The notes beneath the pieces are model-generated. The model ran no database searches. It worked only from the letters and a program-made list of their open reading frames with translations, and was not told the origin of the DNA. Positions 63,481-64,000 of a stretch of DNA of 64,000 nucleotides are shown here, piece by piece (position 1 is the stretch's first letter; each line of letters begins with the position of its first letter). The translations under genes and the position numbers were made by a program. This DNA is from Roseateles depolymerans (GTDB lineage Bacteria > Pseudomonadota > Gammaproteobacteria > Burkholderiales > Burkholderiaceae_C), in assembly GCA_003241055.1 (NCBI GenBank), contig QFOD01000024.1, forward strand, positions 1-64,000, written 5' to 3'.

Positions 63481-63512
63481 CAAAACGGCCCGAACTGAAT
63501 CGTTCGGGCCGT
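63481..63512 (-). terminator. Terminator of the distal initiator tRNA gene, also closing the efflux operon
   Basis: ACGGCCCGAAC (63485-63495) pairs perfectly with GTTCGGGCCGT (63502-63512) around 6 bases. On the minus strand TTTTG follows the stem, ending the tRNA transcript. On the plus strand it lies 42 bases after the efflux operon stop, with a weak T-run (TCCTTG). Confidence 0.8.
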
Positions 63513-63523
63513 CCTTGTCGACT

Positions 63524-63600
<77 letters not shown>

Positions 63601-63633
63601 ACTGTTTTTCGCTGCTCGGGAAACGACTCCCGA

Positions 63634-63661
63634 CAAAAAAAGCCGCTGAAGACAGCGGCTT
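63634..63661 (-). terminator. Terminator between the two initiator tRNA genes
   Basis: AAGCCGCTG (63640-63648) pairs with CAGCGGCTT (63653-63661) around 4 bases; on the minus strand a run of T (complement of the A run at 63634-63641) follows. It ends the transcript of the rplQ-proximal tRNA gene. Confidence 0.85.
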
Positions 63662-63673
63662 CTTATCAATCTC

Positions 63674-63750
<77 letters not shown>

Positions 63751-63813
63751 ACTGAAGCTAGCAGTGTAGCACGGTTTTCACCAACCTGAAACGAGTCCCA
63801 CCGCCCGCCAATG

Positions 63814-63844
63814 AAAAAGGCCAGCAGATCGCTCTGCTGGCCTT
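63814..63844 (-). terminator. Rho-independent terminator of rplQ
   Basis: AAGGCCAGCAGA (63817-63828) pairs perfectly with TCTGCTGGCCTT (63833-63844) around 4 bases; on the minus strand TTTTT follows. It ends the ribosomal-protein operon just after rplQ. Confidence 0.88.
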
Positions 63845-63883
63845 GCATGAATCTCGAACGCGCGCAGCTTGCGCGCCAACGGA

Positions 63884-64000
63884 TTACTCGGCGGCGGCTT
63901 CGGCCACCGCGCCTTCTTCAGCGCGGTCAACCAGCTCGACGTACGCCATGGGCGCGTTGTCGCCGACGCGGAAACCCATCTTCAGGATACGGGTGTAGCC
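63884..64000 (-). CDS. rplQ: 50S ribosomal protein L17, C-terminal part
   Basis: The gene enters from the right edge; 38 C-terminal residues and the TAA are visible. GYTRILKMGFRVGDNAPMAY then VELVDRAEEG followed by an Ala/Glu tail matches the C-terminal region of bacterial L17, with the conserved R-x-GDxAPM motif. It is usually the last gene of the alpha operon after rpoA; a strong terminator follows here. Confidence 0.93.
   Translation of the reverse strand, partial: GYTRILKMGFRVGDNAPMAYVELVDRAEEGAVAEAAAE

Overview
The window is a very GC-rich chromosomal segment, almost fully coding, with frequent 4-base stop/start overlaps and GTG or TTG starts. The short HisG, the order ABC ATPase-permease-bolA-hisG-hisD, the TctDE-like two-component pair, the PHA granule-region protein and the initiator tRNAs beside rplQ all suggest a betaproteobacterium of the order Burkholderiales, probably the Roseateles/Rubrivivax/Leptothrix side. 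This is inference from family content; no marker was searched.

Layout. 1-600: the tail of an IS3-like transposase and two palindromic repeats. 599-1912: cobS and a cobC-like phosphatase. 1984-3033: a secreted S1/P1 nuclease. 3055-15807 (minus): a long gene train, ABC exporter-bolA-hisG-hisD, then a 1.9-kb interruption, then hisC-hisB-hisH-hisA-[AAA ATPase]-hisF-rsmD-coaD-ferredoxin. The interruption holds a VapBC-type toxin-antitoxin pair whose toxin stop overlaps the hisC start, a 37-base nested palindrome, and a convergent beta-lactamase-fold lipoprotein. 15870-20480: a TetR regulator, a tetratrico-like protein, two tandem small secreted two-cysteine proteins, and a storage-lipid group (wax ester synthase/DGAT, acyl-CoA-binding protein, PHA-system protein). 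20537-29813: mostly single-enzyme genes (aldo/keto reductase, YhhY-like acetyltransferase, aminopeptidase lipoprotein, molybdopterin oxidoreductase, alpha/beta hydrolase, SDR, CMD protein) with LysR and MocR regulators.

29828-53561 is dominated by signal transduction: a chemoreceptor, a TctDE-like two-component system facing a permease-less ABC binding-protein/ATPase pair, a small degenerate histidine-kinase-like protein, a LuxR protein with a pseudo-receiver, a NarL-type regulator convergent with a beta-propeller sensor kinase, a porin, and two large hybrid kinases side by side. Embedded in it is a DoxX-amidohydrolase-XapX-isochorismatase metabolic group.

53681-63443: an H-NS-like protein, an old-yellow-enzyme reductase and SDR facing a LysR regulator, a PlsC-type acyltransferase overlapping tail-to-tail with an AraC regulator, and a complete EmrAB/NodT-type tripartite efflux operon. 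63481-64000 (minus): the end of rplQ followed by two identical initiator tRNA genes, each unit closed by its own intrinsic terminator.

The most unusual features are the histidine operon whose distal half starts behind a toxin-antitoxin operator, the ATPase inserted before hisF, the repeat-derived leader of hisH, the permease-less ABC pair next to a sensor system, and the kinase-like protein lacking its phospho-accepting histidine.
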